Positions 60,804-64,000 of a stretch of 64,000 nt of DNA are shown here, in pieces. Positions within the stretch are counted from its first letter, which is position 1; every line of letters begins with the position of its first letter. A program made the position numbers and the translations under genes. Source of the stretch: Pseudomonas taiwanensis (GTDB lineage: Bacteria > Pseudomonadota > Gammaproteobacteria > Pseudomonadales > Pseudomonadaceae). The notes beneath the pieces are model-generated. The model did no database searches, was not told where the DNA came from, and saw only the letters and a list, made by a program, of their open reading frames with translations. The stretch covers positions 86,817 to 150,816 of the forward strand of contig NZ_QJRF01000048.1 in the NCBI RefSeq assembly GCF_013393345.1. Reading direction: 5' to 3'.

Positions 60804-61181
60804 ATGACCACTCTGCGTTTTACTCCCGAGCATGAATGGCTGCGCGTCGAAGCCAACGGCGAAGTGACTGTCGGTATCACCAGCTTTGCCCAGGAAGCGC
60901 TGGGCGATGTGGTGTTCGTGCAATTGCCCGACGCCGGTGTTTACGAACAAGGCGCCGAAGTGGCCGTGCTGGAGTCGGTGAAAGCCGCCAGCAACATCAC
61001 CATGCCGCTGGACGGCGAAGTGATCGAAGTGAACCAGGCCCTCGCCGACAACCCCGAGCTGGTCAACGAAGCGCCCATGGACGGCGGCTGGTTCTTCCGT
61101 ATCCGCCCGAACAGCCCCGAAGCCGTCGCCAGCCTGATGGACCAGGCCGGCTATGACGCGTTCCTCGCCGACCACGCCTGA
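60804..61181 (+). CDS. gcvH: Glycine cleavage system H protein
   Basis: A 125-residue H protein. The lipoyl-lysine is K60 in [15 protein letters not shown]-like [11 protein letters not shown] opens the protein and GGWFFRI is near the end. It carries the aminomethyl group between P, T and L proteins. AAGAGGAAG precedes the start. By gene order and sigma-54/GcsR control it corresponds to the inducible gcvH2 copy of Pseudomonas, and a second, housekeeping set is expected elsewhere. Confidence 0.96.
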   Translation: MTTLRFTPEHEWLRVEANGEVTVGITSFAQEALGDVVFVQLPDAGVYEQGAEVAVLESVKAASNITMPLDGEVIEVNQALADNPELVNEAPMDGGWFFRIRPNSPEAVASLMDQAGYDAFLADHA

Positions 61182-61195
61182 CCGGAGGAACTGCC

Positions 61196-64000
<2,805 letters not shown>

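Overview
High-GC DNA with dense, mostly operonic genes and several families of short palindromic intergenic repeats. Gene families and repeat types (GGAGCGAGCTTGCTCGCGA REPs, GTAGGTTGG palindromes, a GcsR-type glycine-cleavage locus, an nba/kynU kynurenine locus) point to a Pseudomonas chromosome. I cannot resolve the species. No rRNA, tRNA, CRISPR or complete insertion sequence was seen.

Region 1 (1-14.2 kb) looks like one catabolic regulon for an unidentified nitrogen-containing compound. It holds a RutB/NicF-like cysteine hydrolase, an NCS1 permease, an AA_synth (PF06684-like) protein, an alpha/beta hydrolase, an aldehyde dehydrogenase, a RutF-like flavin reductase, a CMD-family protein, a GntR/FCD repressor, a zinc-ribbon Nudix hydrolase, a DUF1330 protein, a second ribB-type gene and a PotDBCA-like ABC importer. 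A shared 15-bp box (TATTATGGTATACCA) lies before the AA_synth operon, between DUF1330 and ribB, and before the ABC importer, and ties these units together. The oxygenase expected to use the flavin reductase is not in the window and may lie just upstream of base 1.

Region 2 (14.2-19.5 kb) has a small secreted protein, a large multicopper oxidase with a SCO-cytochrome c fusion, and a 148-bp tandem repeat array that ends next to a LysR gene remnant. Region 3 (19.5-27.7 kb) is a complete nba-type 3-hydroxyanthranilate meta-cleavage operon (E-H-J-I-G-F-C-D) behind a LysR regulator. Region 4 (28.2-36.2 kb, minus strand) carries kynU and an amino-acid permease, then two porins flanking an LVIVD-repeat protein, and a chemoreceptor broken by an internal deletion.

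Region 5 (36.4-47.8 kb) has LysR-controlled hydrolase units (three YcaC-like isochorismatase-fold proteins, a Tat-exported amidohydrolase, an ABM-membrane protein, a pirin), a Kef-type antiporter, another LysR and a DinB-family protein. Region 6 (48.1-49.6 kb) is a small OhrR-like regulon: two near-identical cupins and a one-cysteine MarR regulator, all preceded by ATCGCNNNCGAT-like palindromes. It is followed by a CAP-domain protein and an alpha/beta hydrolase.

Region 7 (51.9-58.9 kb) is an operon with a ureohydrolase, an aldehyde dehydrogenase, a 57-residue membrane protein, an NCS1 permease and a GMC alcohol dehydrogenase, divergent from a LysR gene. It suggests catabolism of a guanidino or ureido compound. 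Region 8 (58.9-64 kb) is gcsR, two 18-bp operator-like palindromes, a sigma-54 promoter, gcvH and gcvP, the last running off the window.
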